A stretch of 64,000 bases of DNA. Origin: JAAGZL01 sp050297535. Its GTDB lineage: Bacteria > Pseudomonadota > Gammaproteobacteria > Chromatiales > Chromatiaceae. Positions 35,258 through 45,115 of the stretch are shown one piece after another. The stretch's first letter is position 1, and each line of letters opens with the position of its first letter. The notes under the pieces are model-generated. The model saw only the letters and a list, made by a program, of their open reading frames with translations, did not search any database and was not told the origin of the DNA. A program made the translations under genes and the position numbers. The stretch is taken from NCBI GenBank assembly GCA_050297535.1, contig JBNKSV010000004.1, positions 26,396 through 90,395 on the forward strand, read 5' to 3'.

Positions 35258-36216
35258 TGGGTCTGTCCGAACAAGTCCTACATCTGCCCGACGATGAATT
35301 CTGGGCGATCGCCCTGTTTGCGCTGGCCGCCGCCATCGGCGGCTTCTACTTCGCGTTCCGCTTTCTGCGCCGCGCCCGCATTATCGAAGACACCCCGACG
35401 GCGATCATTCAATCTGCACCCCAGGGCTATGTGGAACTCACCGGCATCGCGGTGGAGATGGAGGGGGAGCCCATACTCGCCCCCCTAACAAAGCAGCCCT
35501 GTTGTTGGTACAGCTACAAGGTGGAACGCCGCGGAGACAAGGGCTGGATCACGGTTGACTCCGGCAGCAGCGAACACCTGTTCCTGCTGCGCGATAACAC
35601 CGGCGACTGCATCATCGACCCGGAGGGAGCGGATGTCACCTCAGACCAAAAAGAGGTTTGGTATGGTGACGGCCGCATAGCCACCACGCATGATGGCGCC
35701 AGGCTATCCCTGGACTGGAAGCTATTACAAAGGGCCGACGAGTTCCTCAACAAAGCCAACGCCATTGGCTCCAGACACCGCTATACCGAAACCCGTATCC
35801 ATGCCGGGGAACAACTCTATGCCATCGGCCGATTCAAAACCCTGGATGAGATGGACCATATCCAGCAGCGTAGCGAGATCACCCGGGAACTGCTGCGGGA
35901 GTGGAAGAGGGACGAGGCATCCCTGCTGTTTGAGTTCGATCACAACCGCAATGGACAGATCGATTCCCAGGAGTGGGAACAGGCACGACACAAGGCCGAG
36001 GCCCAGGCCCGGACGGAACAGGAAAGACTCATCGCAGGCAGCGTACTCAACACTCTAAGTGCCACTGGTTCCGGCAGCCACCCCTTTCTGCTCTCCACCT
36101 TGCCGCAGTTCAGTCTGGTGCGCCGTTACCGCCGCAACGCCTTCCTTGCCACCATCACATTCTTCGGTGGCGGGGCCCTGGCGGTCTGGATGCTCACCCT
36201 GAAACTTAGCCACTAA
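35257..36216 (+). CDS. GIDE-domain membrane protein
   Basis: A 319-residue protein with an N-terminal membrane segment (FWAIALFALAAAIGGFYFAFRFL), a GIDE-type beta-rich domain (YVELTGIAVEMEGEPILAPLTKQPCCWYSYKVE), and a C-terminal membrane helix. GIDE domains occur in E3 ligases of eukaryotes, but bacterial members lack the RING finger. An EF-hand-like acidic stretch FDHNRNGQIDSQEWEQ (about 228-243) is a possible Ca2+ site. It is coupled to lemA by TGATG. Function is unknown. Confidence 0.83.
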   Translation: MGLSEQVLHLPDDEFWAIALFALAAAIGGFYFAFRFLRRARIIEDTPTAIIQSAPQGYVELTGIAVEMEGEPILAPLTKQPCCWYSYKVERRGDKGWITVDSGSSEHLFLLRDNTGDCIIDPEGADVTSDQKEVWYGDGRIATTHDGARLSLDWKLLQRADEFLNKANAIGSRHRYTETRIHAGEQLYAIGRFKTLDEMDHIQQRSEITRELLREWKRDEASLLFEFDHNRNGQIDSQEWEQARHKAEAQARTEQERLIAGSVLNTLSATGSGSHPFLLSTLPQFSLVRRYRRNAFLATITFFGGGALAVWMLTLKLSH

Positions 36217-36282
36217 CCACTGTTTCATGTAACAATGCCCGACCACTTAGCATCAAATAGCATAACGAGGAACCACCACTAG

Positions 36283-38334
36283 ATGGACAACCCCTTGCTT
36301 GACCTTGAGGGCCTTCCCGCCTTCACCCAGATACTTCCCGAACATGTGGGGCCGGCCATCGACCAGTTGCTGGACGAGTGCCGCAGCCAGACGGAGCGGT
36401 TACTGGATGAGATCGAGACGTTTACCTGGGACAACCTGATAGAACCACTCGAAATCCTGGACGACCGGCTGGATCGCGCCTGGTCGCCGGTGAGCCACAT
36501 GAACTCCGTGCTCAACTCGGAGGAACTACGCAGCGCCTACAACGCCTGCCTACCCAAGCTCAGCGCCTACGCCACCGATATGGGGCAAAATGAACGGCTG
36601 TACCAGGCCTACAAACAGATCAGAGAAAACGCCACCGGCCTGGACCAGGCCCAGATCAAGAGCCTGGATAACGCCCTGCTCGACTTCCATCTCTCCGGCG
36701 TCGATCTACCGGAGAAGAAAAAGACTCGCTTCAAGGAAATCAGCCAGGAGCTATCCAGACTTGGCAGCAAGTTCAACGAAAACCTGCTGGACGCCACCAA
36801 CGCCTGGAGCAAGCTGATAACGGATGAGGCGGAACTGGCGGGGCTGCCGCAATCGGCCAAGGATCTGGCGCGCCAGACGGCGCAACAGCGCGGGGAGGAG
36901 GGCTGGATGCTTACCCTGGAATTCCCCTCCTATATGCCGGTCCTTACCTATTCTGAAGACCGCGCCCTGCGCCGCGAGATGTACGAGGCCTACTCCACCC
37001 GCGCCTCCGAGCGTGGCCCCCACGCTGGCAGATGGGACAACAGCGAGACCATGGAGCAACTCCTGGCCCTGAAGCATGAACAGGCGCAACTGCTCGGCTT
37101 TGATAACTATGCGCAGCGTTCCCTGGCCCGCAAGATGGCCCGCAGCGGCGCAGAGGTGATGGAGTTTCTCACAGACCTGGCCCGTCGCTCCCTGCCCCAG
37201 GCCAGGGCGGAGTTTGCCGAACTCCAGCAATATGCCAGAAACGAGTTCGGTGTAGACGGCCTGGAGTCCTGGGACATCGGCTTCTACTCCGAGAAACTGC
37301 GCCAACAACGCTACGCCATAAGCCAGGAAGAGCTCAAACCCTATTTCCCGGATATCCAGGTCATTTCCGGCATGTTCGAGGTGGTGAAACGCCTGTTTGG
37401 AATAGAGATAACCCGGATACCAGACGTAGATGTCTGGCACCCAGATGTGGGTTTCTATGAGATCAAAGACCGGCAGGGCGAACTGCGTGGGCAGTTCTAT
37501 CTGGACCTGTATGCCCGCCCCAACAAGCGCGGTGGCGCCTGGATGGATGAGTGTATCGGCCGTTTCGTGACCAAAGACCGCACCCAAACCCCGGTGGCCT
37601 ATCTAACCTGCAATTTCTCACCGCCCATAGGTGGCCAGCCCGCCCTGCTGACCCATGACGAGGTAATAACCCTGTTTCATGAGTTCGGCCACGGCCTGCA
37701 CCATATGCTGACCCGAATCGACTATCCCAGCGTATCCGGCATCAGCGGCGTGGCCTGGGATGCGGTGGAACTGCCATCCCAGTTTATGGAAAACTGGTGC
37801 TGGGAACGGGAGGCCCTGGACCTGATCTCAGGTCACCACGAGACCGGCGAACCGATACCGGAGGAGATGTACCGGCGCATGCGGGCCGCAAAGAATTTTC
37901 AGTCCGGCATGCAGATGGTGCGACAGCTGGAGTTCTCCATCTTCGATATGCGTATCCATCAGGAATACTCGCCCAAACAGGGCGGCAGGATCTATAAGAT
38001 CCTCGAACAGGTCCGGAATCAGGTGGCGGTAATCCGGCCTCCAGAGTTCAACCGCTTTGCCCACGGCTTCTCCCATATCTTCGGCGGCGGCTATGGAGCG
38101 GGCTACTACAGTTACAAATGGGCCGAGGTACTTTCCGCCGATGCCTTCTCTTTATTTGAGAAGAATGGCATTTTCGACCAAAATACCGGTCTATCTTTCT
38201 TACATAACATCCTGGAACGGGGCGGCGCACAGGACGCGATGGAACTATTCGTAGCCTTTCGGGGTCGGGAACCGGAGATCGGCGCCCTATTAAGCCACAG
38301 CGGAATTACCGCAAATGCAACACCTGAGGAATAA
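36283..38334 (+). CDS. prlC: Oligopeptidase A
   Basis: A 683-residue M3-family zinc metallopeptidase degrading oligopeptides, including signal peptides, in the cytoplasm. The zinc motif HEFGHGLHH begins at residue 466, with the third ligand expected in the following WDAVELPSQFMENW segment. Length matches E. coli PrlC (680). It starts 66 bases after the GIDE gene and is followed by the SH3 gene after five bases. Confidence 0.95.
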   Translation: MDNPLLDLEGLPAFTQILPEHVGPAIDQLLDECRSQTERLLDEIETFTWDNLIEPLEILDDRLDRAWSPVSHMNSVLNSEELRSAYNACLPKLSAYATDMGQNERLYQAYKQIRENATGLDQAQIKSLDNALLDFHLSGVDLPEKKKTRFKEISQELSRLGSKFNENLLDATNAWSKLITDEAELAGLPQSAKDLARQTAQQRGEEGWMLTLEFPSYMPVLTYSEDRALRREMYEAYSTRASERGPHAGRWDNSETMEQLLALKHEQAQLLGFDNYAQRSLARKMARSGAEVMEFLTDLARRSLPQARAEFAELQQYARNEFGVDGLESWDIGFYSEKLRQQRYAISQEELKPYFPDIQVISGMFEVVKRLFGIEITRIPDVDVWHPDVGFYEIKDRQGELRGQFYLDLYARPNKRGGAWMDECIGRFVTKDRTQTPVAYLTCNFSPPIGGQPALLTHDEVITLFHEFGHGLHHMLTRIDYPSVSGISGVAWDAVELPSQFMENWCWEREALDLISGHHETGEPIPEEMYRRMRAAKNFQSGMQMVRQLEFSIFDMRIHQEYSPKQGGRIYKILEQVRNQVAVIRPPEFNRFAHGFSHIFGGGYGAGYYSYKWAEVLSADAFSLFEKNGIFDQNTGLSFLHNILERGGAQDAMELFVAFRGREPEIGALLSHSGITANATPEE

Positions 38335-38339
38335 ATATA

Positions 38340-39272
38340 ATGTTGAGAATCCTATTTGTGCTCCTGTTGGCCATCAGCAGCACTGCTCAAGCAGAACACA
38401 TCACTGACAAACTGCTGGTCGGGCTATATGCAGAGCCCAAGGCTGGACTCCAGCCCATAAAGGTCCTGCCCAGCGGCACCCCCCTGGAGGTCCTGGATAA
38501 AAAAGACTCCTTCTCCAAGGTTAGACTGGGAGACGGTAAAGAGGGCTGGGTAAAAACCGTTTACATAAGTAACGAAAAGCCGGCCCGGGCCATGTTGCTG
38601 GAGCTACAGGCCCAGACCGGCACCCTCAAAAATAAGCTGCTGGAGACGGAAAAAGAACTAAAGGCGGCCAAGAGCGGCTCCGCATCCCCCTCCCAGTCTG
38701 ATGAGACGGAGAAACTACAGCAGGAGCTGGATCAGACCAAGGAGAAACTGGCGCTGACTGGAGACGCCCTCAGGAGCGAACAACAAGAGACCAAACGCCT
38801 GATGCAGCTGCTCAAACAGTCCAACGCCAAGGATTCGGAAAACAGCGAAGCAGAGATCAAGGCCCTAAAGAAAAAGCTAGCCGCAAACGAAAAAGACTTG
38901 AAGGCGACCCAACATGAGTATCAGCTGCTGCAGGATCTGATGAAAAAGACTGATCAGACCGCAAGCAAGAGGATCTCGGAACTGGAGCAAGAGCTGATAA
39001 CCTCCAATAAAAAGCTGGAGGATCTTAAGGCCTCTGGCGGCGCCAACCCGCAACTGATCAAGCAAAATCAGGTGTTACGCCAACGTTTCAATCAGGTGGC
39101 AAAGATTCTGAGCGCCCCCGTTCCCAAGGTGGATGCCAAGAATCTGGATACAGGATCCAGTTTTAGCCTATGGATACCTTCTATCATATTGTTGATGATC
39201 GCCGGCTTCATCGGCGGCGTGGTATTCAATAATCTCCGCACCCGCAAACGCCAAGGCGGCTACCGAGTTTAA
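38340..39272 (+). CDS. SH3-domain, coiled-coil membrane protein (TIGR04211/YgiM-like)
   Basis: A 310-residue envelope protein: signal peptide (MLRILFVLLLAISSTAQA), bacterial SH3 domain (about 22-80, LPSGTPLEVLDKKDSFSKVRLGDGKEGWV), a long coiled coil (about 85-265), and one C-terminal membrane helix (IPSIILLMIAGFIGGVVF) with a basic tail. The layout equals E. coli YgiM with a longer coil. It probably acts at the cell wall; the precise role is unknown. Confidence 0.88.
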   Translation: MLRILFVLLLAISSTAQAEHITDKLLVGLYAEPKAGLQPIKVLPSGTPLEVLDKKDSFSKVRLGDGKEGWVKTVYISNEKPARAMLLELQAQTGTLKNKLLETEKELKAAKSGSASPSQSDETEKLQQELDQTKEKLALTGDALRSEQQETKRLMQLLKQSNAKDSENSEAEIKALKKKLAANEKDLKATQHEYQLLQDLMKKTDQTASKRISELEQELITSNKKLEDLKASGGANPQLIKQNQVLRQRFNQVAKILSAPVPKVDAKNLDTGSSFSLWIPSIILLMIAGFIGGVVFNNLRTRKRQGGYRV

Positions 39273-39280
39273 TACGGTTC

Positions 39281-40753
39281 ATGGCTATGGAATACAAAGA
39301 CCTGAGGGATTTCATCGCACAGTTGGAGGCTTTGGGGGAACTGAAACGTATCAATGTGGAGGTAGACCCATACCTAGAGATCACAGAGATCTGCGACCGC
39401 ACCCTGCGCCAAGGCGGTCCGGCCCTGCTGTTCGAAAATGTAAAAGGCTCGAAGTTCCCCCTGTTGGCCAACCTGTTCGGCACCCCGCGTAGGGTCGCCC
39501 TGGGCATGGGAGAAGAGTCGGCGCAGGCGCTACGGGAGGTGGGAACCCTGCTAGCCATGCTGAAGGAACCGGACCCACCCAAGGGAATGCGCGACGCCTG
39601 GGAGAAACTGCCCATCTTCAAGAAGGTTCTGGATATGTCTCCCAAAGAGCGCAGTGGGGCGCCCTGTCAGGAGGTGGTAATCGAGGGCGACCAGGTAAAC
39701 CTGGGCCAGATCCCGATCCAGACCTGTTGGCCGGAGGATGCTGGCCCCCTAATCACATGGGGCCTGGTTGTCACCCGGGGACCGGACAAGCCCAGGCTCA
39801 ATCTGGGTATCTACCGCATGCAGGTAATCGGCAAAAACCGCGTCATCATGCGCTGGCTGTCCCACCGCGGTGGCGCCCTGGATTTCCGCGCCTGGCAGCA
39901 GCAACACCCCGGGGAACCCTATCCGGTCGCGGTGGCCCTGGGGGCTGACCCGGCCACCACCCTGGCGGCGGTAACCCCGGTACCGGATAGCCTCTCCGAA
40001 TACGCCTTTGCGGGGCTGCTACGGGGCAGCCGCACCGAGGTCAGCAAGTGTATCGGCTCGGATCTGCAGGTCCCGGCCTCTGCCGAATTCATTCTGGAGG
40101 GCCACATCCACCCGGACGACATGGCCCCGGAGGGCCCCTTCGGGGACCACACCGGCTACTACAACGAGGTGGATCGTTTCCCGGTATTCACCATCGACCG
40201 CATCACCCACCGGCGTGATCCTATCTATCACAGCACCTACACCGGGCGGCCACCGGATGAACCATCCATCCTGGGGGTATCCCTGAATGAGGTGTTTATC
40301 CCCATCCTGAAGAAGCAGTTCCCTGAGATCGTGGACTTCTATCTACCCCCGGAAGGTTGCTCCTACCGCATGGCGATAGTCAGCATCAAGAAAGAGTATC
40401 CCGGACACGCGGCCAGGGTGATGCTGGGGATATGGTCGTTCTTGCGGCAGTTCATGTATACAAAATTTGTCATCGTCACCGATGATGACGTAAACGTGAG
40501 GAAGTGGGAGGATGTGATCTGGGCCATGACCACGCGCATGGACCCGGCGCGTGACACCACGATCATAGAAAACACCCCCATCGACTATCTGGACTTTGCC
40601 TCGCCGGTATCCGGCCTGGGCTCCAAGATAGGTTTTGACGCCACCAACAAGTGGCCGGGAGAGACCCAAAGGGAGTGGGGGAAGCCGATAACCATGGACG
40701 AAAAGATCATACAACGTATCGACTCAATCTGGGATGATCTGAAAATAGGGTAA
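39281..40753 (+). CDS. ubiD: 4-hydroxy-3-polyprenylbenzoate decarboxylase
   Basis: A 490-residue UbiD, which decarboxylates the ubiquinone precursor using prenylated FMN supplied by UbiX. The N-terminal YKDLRDFIAQLEALGELKRI, the ICDRTLRQGGPALLFENVKG block, and the catalytic E-R-E region around PFGDHTGYYNEVD are present. It follows the SH3 gene by eight bases. Length equals the E. coli enzyme within a few residues. Confidence 0.95.
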   Translation: MAMEYKDLRDFIAQLEALGELKRINVEVDPYLEITEICDRTLRQGGPALLFENVKGSKFPLLANLFGTPRRVALGMGEESAQALREVGTLLAMLKEPDPPKGMRDAWEKLPIFKKVLDMSPKERSGAPCQEVVIEGDQVNLGQIPIQTCWPEDAGPLITWGLVVTRGPDKPRLNLGIYRMQVIGKNRVIMRWLSHRGGALDFRAWQQQHPGEPYPVAVALGADPATTLAAVTPVPDSLSEYAFAGLLRGSRTEVSKCIGSDLQVPASAEFILEGHIHPDDMAPEGPFGDHTGYYNEVDRFPVFTIDRITHRRDPIYHSTYTGRPPDEPSILGVSLNEVFIPILKKQFPEIVDFYLPPEGCSYRMAIVSIKKEYPGHAARVMLGIWSFLRQFMYTKFVIVTDDDVNVRKWEDVIWAMTTRMDPARDTTIIENTPIDYLDFASPVSGLGSKIGFDATNKWPGETQREWGKPITMDEKIIQRIDSIWDDLKIG

Positions 40754-40806
40754 CAAAACTCTATCCAAACTCTATAATAATTTATAAACACTACGGAGGC
40801 CGATCT

Positions 40807-41454
40807 ATGCGTACAATCATGCTAATGAATGCCAAAGGCGGGTGTGGGAAGACCACCCTGGCAACCAACATCGCCACCTGGTTCGCAGATGAAGGACATA
40901 AGGTCGCCCTGGCGGATTTTGATCCCCAAGGCTCATCGCTGGATTGGCTGGAGGCCCGCAAGCAGTACGCAGGCATCCCGGAAATAGAGGGCATTAATGC
41001 CGCAAAAGACCCGGTCTCACCGGCCCGGGGTACGGAGTTTCTGATAATGGACGCACCGGCCAACATCCACGGCAAGGAGATCAACGCCATGCTGCGGCGG
41101 GTCCAGACCCTGATCGTGCCGGTGTTGCCATCACCTATTGATATGCGCGCCTGCAGCCGCTTTCTGGATGAACTGCTCAGCAGCGGCCGCGTTTCCACCA
41201 AACAGACCAAGATCGCCATAGTTGCCAACCGGGTTATGGAAAGAACCAATATCTTTAAACAACTTGAGGAATATCTCGGACACCTGAAACTACCGGTCCT
41301 GACCAACCTGCGGGAGAGCCAAAACTACATACGCTCCGCCGAAAAAGGTCTGGGTCTGTTCGAGCTTGCCCCGTCGATGGTATGGCCGGACCTGGAGCAA
41401 TGGGATCCAATCTTCGAATGGCTAAACAGCAAAAAGAGCATGCCTACCGGATAG
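40807..41454 (+). CDS. ParA-family ATPase (orphan)
   Basis: A 215-residue single-domain ParA/MinD-type ATPase. The deviant Walker A NAKGGCGKTTLATNIA (about 8-23), Walker A' LADFDPQGSSLDWL and Walker B-like FLIMDAPANI are intact. No parB or parS lies nearby. Orphan ParAs position protein cargos such as chemoreceptors or carboxysomes. It is 47 bases upstream of the receiver-GGDEF-EAL gene, so a role in placing that signalling machinery is possible (inference). Confidence 0.9.
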   Translation: MRTIMLMNAKGGCGKTTLATNIATWFADEGHKVALADFDPQGSSLDWLEARKQYAGIPEIEGINAAKDPVSPARGTEFLIMDAPANIHGKEINAMLRRVQTLIVPVLPSPIDMRACSRFLDELLSSGRVSTKQTKIAIVANRVMERTNIFKQLEEYLGHLKLPVLTNLRESQNYIRSAEKGLGLFELAPSMVWPDLEQWDPIFEWLNSKKSMPTG

Positions 41455-41501
41455 GCACCCCCTGGCCTAAACCTGGCTAATGCCAGGAGAACCCCCGCCA
41501 C

Positions 41502-43226
41502 ATGGACTCTACAAAAGTACTCCTCGTCGATGATGAAGCCCTGGTGCTTGAGGGCTACCGCAGGATATTGCGCAAACAATTCCGGCTGGATACGGCCTCT
41601 AGTGGCCGGGAGGCGCTCGAACTGCTTGCACAGGACCAAGACTATGCCGTTGTCATATCGGACATGCGCATGCCCGGCATGAGCGGACTAGAGCTACTAT
41701 CCAGGGTACGCGAAATCAATCCGAACACGGTTCGCATCATGCTGACCGGCAACTCAGAGCGACAAACCATCATCGACGCCATAAACCATGGGGAAATCTA
41801 CAGGTTTCTTACCAAGCCATGTGATATAAATGTCATGGGCGAGGCCATCTCAGAAGGTATCCGGCGCTATAAACAGATCAAGGCAGACCGGGAACTGTTA
41901 AACAAGAACGCCGCCAAACTCAGAGGATTGTCACAAAAACTCTCTTATCAATCTACTCACGACCCGCTTACCGGACTGGACAACCGCCGCTCTTTCGAGG
42001 CCCGACTCGACCAGGCCCTGGAGTCGGCACAAAATGAGACTCAAACGCACGCAGTCTGTTATCTGGACCTGGATCACCTCCATGTCATCAATGACAACTA
42101 TGGCATAGAGGCTGGAGACAGGTTGCTAAAAGAGATTGCTGCGCGTCTCAAACAAGGCCGCAGACGGGAAGATCTGGTGGCGCGCATGGGAGGTGACGAA
42201 TTCGCCATCCTGCTAAGCGACTGTGACCTTGAACAGGCCCGCAAGATCGCGGACCAGCTGCGCCGGGAAATCAACAAAATCCAAATAACACAGGGCAACA
42301 AGGCGATCAGTATCAGCATCAGTCTGGGTTTAACGCCCATAACCAGCGAAAACAATAACGTCGCAATCATACTCCATACCGCAGAGGCCGCCTGCGCCCT
42401 GGCGCGGGAACAAGGGCTAAACATTATCCGCGTCGCGGATGAGGATGACGAGGAACTAAAAAGGCGTTTGGGAGAGGTGCTGCGCGTTGCAGACATTAAC
42501 CACGCGCTGGAAGAGGATAGATTCAAACTCTATTATCAGACAATCGCCCCGTTAAACCCGGATAGTCTCAGTGGCCAGCATTATGAAATATTGCTACGCC
42601 TGCAGGATACAGACGGCACTATCCACACCCCGGACAAATTCCTGCCCGCCGCCGAACGCTACCACCTAACCCCCAAGATCGACTGTTGGGTAATACGTCA
42701 CTACGCCGCGTGGTTAGTCAATAACCCTGAACAATTGGACAGACTATTTATCTGTTCCATCAACCTATCCGGACTCTCTCTGGGCAATAGCGAGGTCCTT
42801 GACTGTATCATTGAGTCTTTCATACCCAACCAAATCCCCCCGGAGAAAATCTGTTTCGAGATCACCGAGACCGCAGCCATGCTGCGGATTGATGCGGCCA
42901 TGGCATTCATAACCACACTAAAGGAAAAGGGATTTTTACTTGCCCTGGATGACTTCGGGAGCGGCTACTCCTCATTCACCTATCTAAGGAACATGCCGGT
43001 CGATTTCCTTAAAATAGATGGGGCGTTCGTGAAAAACATGGATACAGACAGGATAAGCAGAAATATGGTTAAGGCCATGCATGAGATTGGCAAATCAATA
43101 GAGATAAAAACCATCGCCGAATACGTTGAAAACGAAGATATCCAAAGATACCTGAGAGAGATGCAGATAGATTATGTGCAGGGTTACCTGATCGCCAAAC
43201 CGCGGCCATTGGATGACCTGAGATAG
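41502..43226 (+). CDS. Response regulator with GGDEF and EAL domains
   Basis: A 574-residue soluble regulator. The receiver (about 5-120) has VDDE, phospho-Asp in SDMRMPGMSG, T/S in MLTGNS and the KP pair. A short coil leads to a GGDEF domain with an intact GGDEF signature (about 230-234) and an RxxD inhibitory site (RRED). The EAL domain keeps EILLR, FEITETA, DDFGSGYSS, LKIDG and IAEYVEN, so both synthesis and breakdown of c-di-GMP are possible. It probably receives phosphate from the kinase at 46351-47679 (inference). Confidence 0.93.
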   Translation: MDSTKVLLVDDEALVLEGYRRILRKQFRLDTASSGREALELLAQDQDYAVVISDMRMPGMSGLELLSRVREINPNTVRIMLTGNSERQTIIDAINHGEIYRFLTKPCDINVMGEAISEGIRRYKQIKADRELLNKNAAKLRGLSQKLSYQSTHDPLTGLDNRRSFEARLDQALESAQNETQTHAVCYLDLDHLHVINDNYGIEAGDRLLKEIAARLKQGRRREDLVARMGGDEFAILLSDCDLEQARKIADQLRREINKIQITQGNKAISISISLGLTPITSENNNVAIILHTAEAACALAREQGLNIIRVADEDDEELKRRLGEVLRVADINHALEEDRFKLYYQTIAPLNPDSLSGQHYEILLRLQDTDGTIHTPDKFLPAAERYHLTPKIDCWVIRHYAAWLVNNPEQLDRLFICSINLSGLSLGNSEVLDCIIESFIPNQIPPEKICFEITETAAMLRIDAAMAFITTLKEKGFLLALDDFGSGYSSFTYLRNMPVDFLKIDGAFVKNMDTDRISRNMVKAMHEIGKSIEIKTIAEYVENEDIQRYLREMQIDYVQGYLIAKPRPLDDLR

Positions 43227-43333
43227 CGACTGCCATCCGCTCATCTTGGACGAGCCAGCTTGGCATGGGGTCACGGCAACAGCGCAAAATAGTCTAATAT
43301 TTAGACGGAACGACAAACAATCACGGAGTTAGT

Positions 43334-43870
43334 ATGCATCGTATTATGATCATTGATGATGAAGAGAATATGATCAGTTCTCTGCATCGGATTCTGAAAA
43401 AGGAATCGGACTTTGAGGTCGTGGCGCACACAGACCCGCATGCCGCACTTGCTGATGCCAACAGATCAAGGTTTCATCTGTTTTTATCCGACTACAGGAT
43501 GCCCCAGATGGATGGGGTGGACTTTCTGGTAAACACCAAAATGTCCAATCCCCATGCCATGCGCCTGATCATAAGCGGCGCGGCCGATTTTACCGCCTTG
43601 ATGGACGCCATCAATCAGGCCGAGATATACCGTTTTATCCCCAAGCCGATACAGGTACACGAGCTACTGCAAACCCTGCGGCAGGCCCTGCAAACATATG
43701 ACCTAATGGATGAGAACAGACAGCTTTCCGCACTGGTGCAGAAACAGCAAGGTGAACTAAAAAACCGGAAGCTGGCCCTGAAACAGTTTGCGAAACAACA
43801 TCCCACCCTAGCCAATGTCAAATGGACGGAAGATGGTTCCATCGTCATTGATGAAAATGAGATATATTGA
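43334..43870 (+). CDS. Receiver-domain response regulator with coiled-coil tail
   Basis: A 178-residue protein: a receiver domain (IDDEEN, phospho-Asp in LSDYRMPQMDG, KP in RFIPKPIQ) followed by a helical tail (VQKQQGELKNRKLALKQFAKQH) and a short acidic end. It has no DNA-binding or enzymatic output. It shares the INxxEIYRFxxKP motif with its neighbours. Its last 26 bases overlap the 3' end of the convergent HD-type regulator. Confidence 0.88.
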   Translation: MHRIMIIDDEENMISSLHRILKKESDFEVVAHTDPHAALADANRSRFHLFLSDYRMPQMDGVDFLVNTKMSNPHAMRLIISGAADFTALMDAINQAEIYRFIPKPIQVHELLQTLRQALQTYDLMDENRQLSALVQKQQGELKNRKLALKQFAKQHPTLANVKWTEDGSIVIDENEIY

Positions 43871-45038
43871 CGGCAGACGATCCGGCCTGATCCTTTACAA
43901 CCAACAACACCCGCACCGGGCCGGATATAATCTCATTTTCTTCGGATGCCACTAAGCGCAATATCACTGCCGCACTTAACTCCTGGCCCTTGGCCACCAA
44001 CAGGGTGCCTGATACAGAATATATATTCTGATCAAGGATCATCCCCGGTTTCAGCTTGCTTATAGGCAGGGTCATCACCTCAAACCTGGCCCCACCATGT
44101 CCAGCGACCAGCGCCTGCACCAGAAGCGGATCGTATTCGTCCGGATGTCTCTTTAACTCAGCTAAGGCCTCTTCATCATCCGCGCCACGCGATACCAGAT
44201 CGTCATAGGCCAATGCCACCTTCAGGATCTGTCCGCCCAATATGCCCTTTTGCGCATGGCTCAGCTGCCCGCCAATCTCTATCTTATCCGGGGCGGCATT
44301 CTGCTGTTCCACCATGGCGGCAATAATCTCAAAACGCGGAACATGCTTTAACAAGCGCGCTCCTATCTCGGGATGGCTATTGAATTGTTGCTCTTCCTGC
44401 CTGGATATCTCTTTGCCGGAAGCTATCTTCTCCATCAGCTCACTGGGCAGGGCTACGCAGCCAAGCTGCGATAGCATAGCCGCCAACTCATAGTTCCAGA
44501 CATCCGCCAATTTCAGCTCTGTAGCCATATAACGGACGTTTCTTTTTATACGCGATGCGCGACTAAAAGAGGCGGGGTTTATCAATCCCAATATATCGGC
44601 AAGCAGGTTCACGGCCCCTTTTAGGGTCTTGTTCAGCAACTCCTTTTCAGCGGTGACCAGGCGATAATGTTGAATACCGTCGATCATGGTCTCAAACAAG
44701 ACCCCGATCGGTACCGGCTTTTGCAGAAAACGATAGATATTACCGTCATTGATAGCCCGGATGGCCACGTCCAGATTGGCGTTACCGGTCAACATGACGC
44801 GTACCGTATCCTGCGAAAGCATCCTTACCTGGATAAGAAACTTCAGGCCATCCATATTCGGCATCTGCATATCGGATATCACCACCGCAAATGGTCCATC
44901 ATATGTTATCGCCTGTATGGCATCCTCGCCGCTGGCTGCGGTAACCAGATTTATCCGTTTATGAAACTGTCGGGTGAAAGAATCCAGAAGATTGCGATCA
45001 TCATCTACCAACAGCACCTTTTCAGCGGGCTTGGACAT
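43845..45038 (-). CDS. Response regulator with degenerate HD-GYP-type output
   Basis: A 397-residue protein: a receiver (VDDDRN, SDMQMPNMDG, MLTGNA, IYRFLQKPV) followed by an all-helical HD-like domain. The metal-binding HD pair is absent: the region aligned with LHDIGKIGIP reads LSQLGCVALP. The HHExxDGxGYP region is also lost. A C-terminal beta segment typical of HD-GYP proteins (SKLKPGMILDQNIYSVSGTLL) remains. It is probably a non-catalytic binding module. It is the last gene of the minus-strand trio. Confidence 0.87.
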   Translation of the reverse strand: MSKPAEKVLLVDDDRNLLDSFTRQFHKRINLVTAASGEDAIQAITYDGPFAVVISDMQMPNMDGLKFLIQVRMLSQDTVRVMLTGNANLDVAIRAINDGNIYRFLQKPVPIGVLFETMIDGIQHYRLVTAEKELLNKTLKGAVNLLADILGLINPASFSRASRIKRNVRYMATELKLADVWNYELAAMLSQLGCVALPSELMEKIASGKEISRQEEQQFNSHPEIGARLLKHVPRFEIIAAMVEQQNAAPDKIEIGGQLSHAQKGILGGQILKVALAYDDLVSRGADDEEALAELKRHPDEYDPLLVQALVAGHGGARFEVMTLPISKLKPGMILDQNIYSVSGTLLVAKGQELSAAVILRLVASEENEIISGPVRVLLVVKDQAGSSAVNISHFHQ

Positions 45039-45115
45039 ATTTTACCCCCGGCGTCGATATACCGTTACATATACAACCACCGCATCCATAGTTATTAGGT
45101 TTAGCATCCATTGAT

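Noticed and set aside
36751..37587. A 278-codon minus-strand frame within prlC
   Set aside because: Antisense shadow of a conserved peptidase gene caused by its codon bias.
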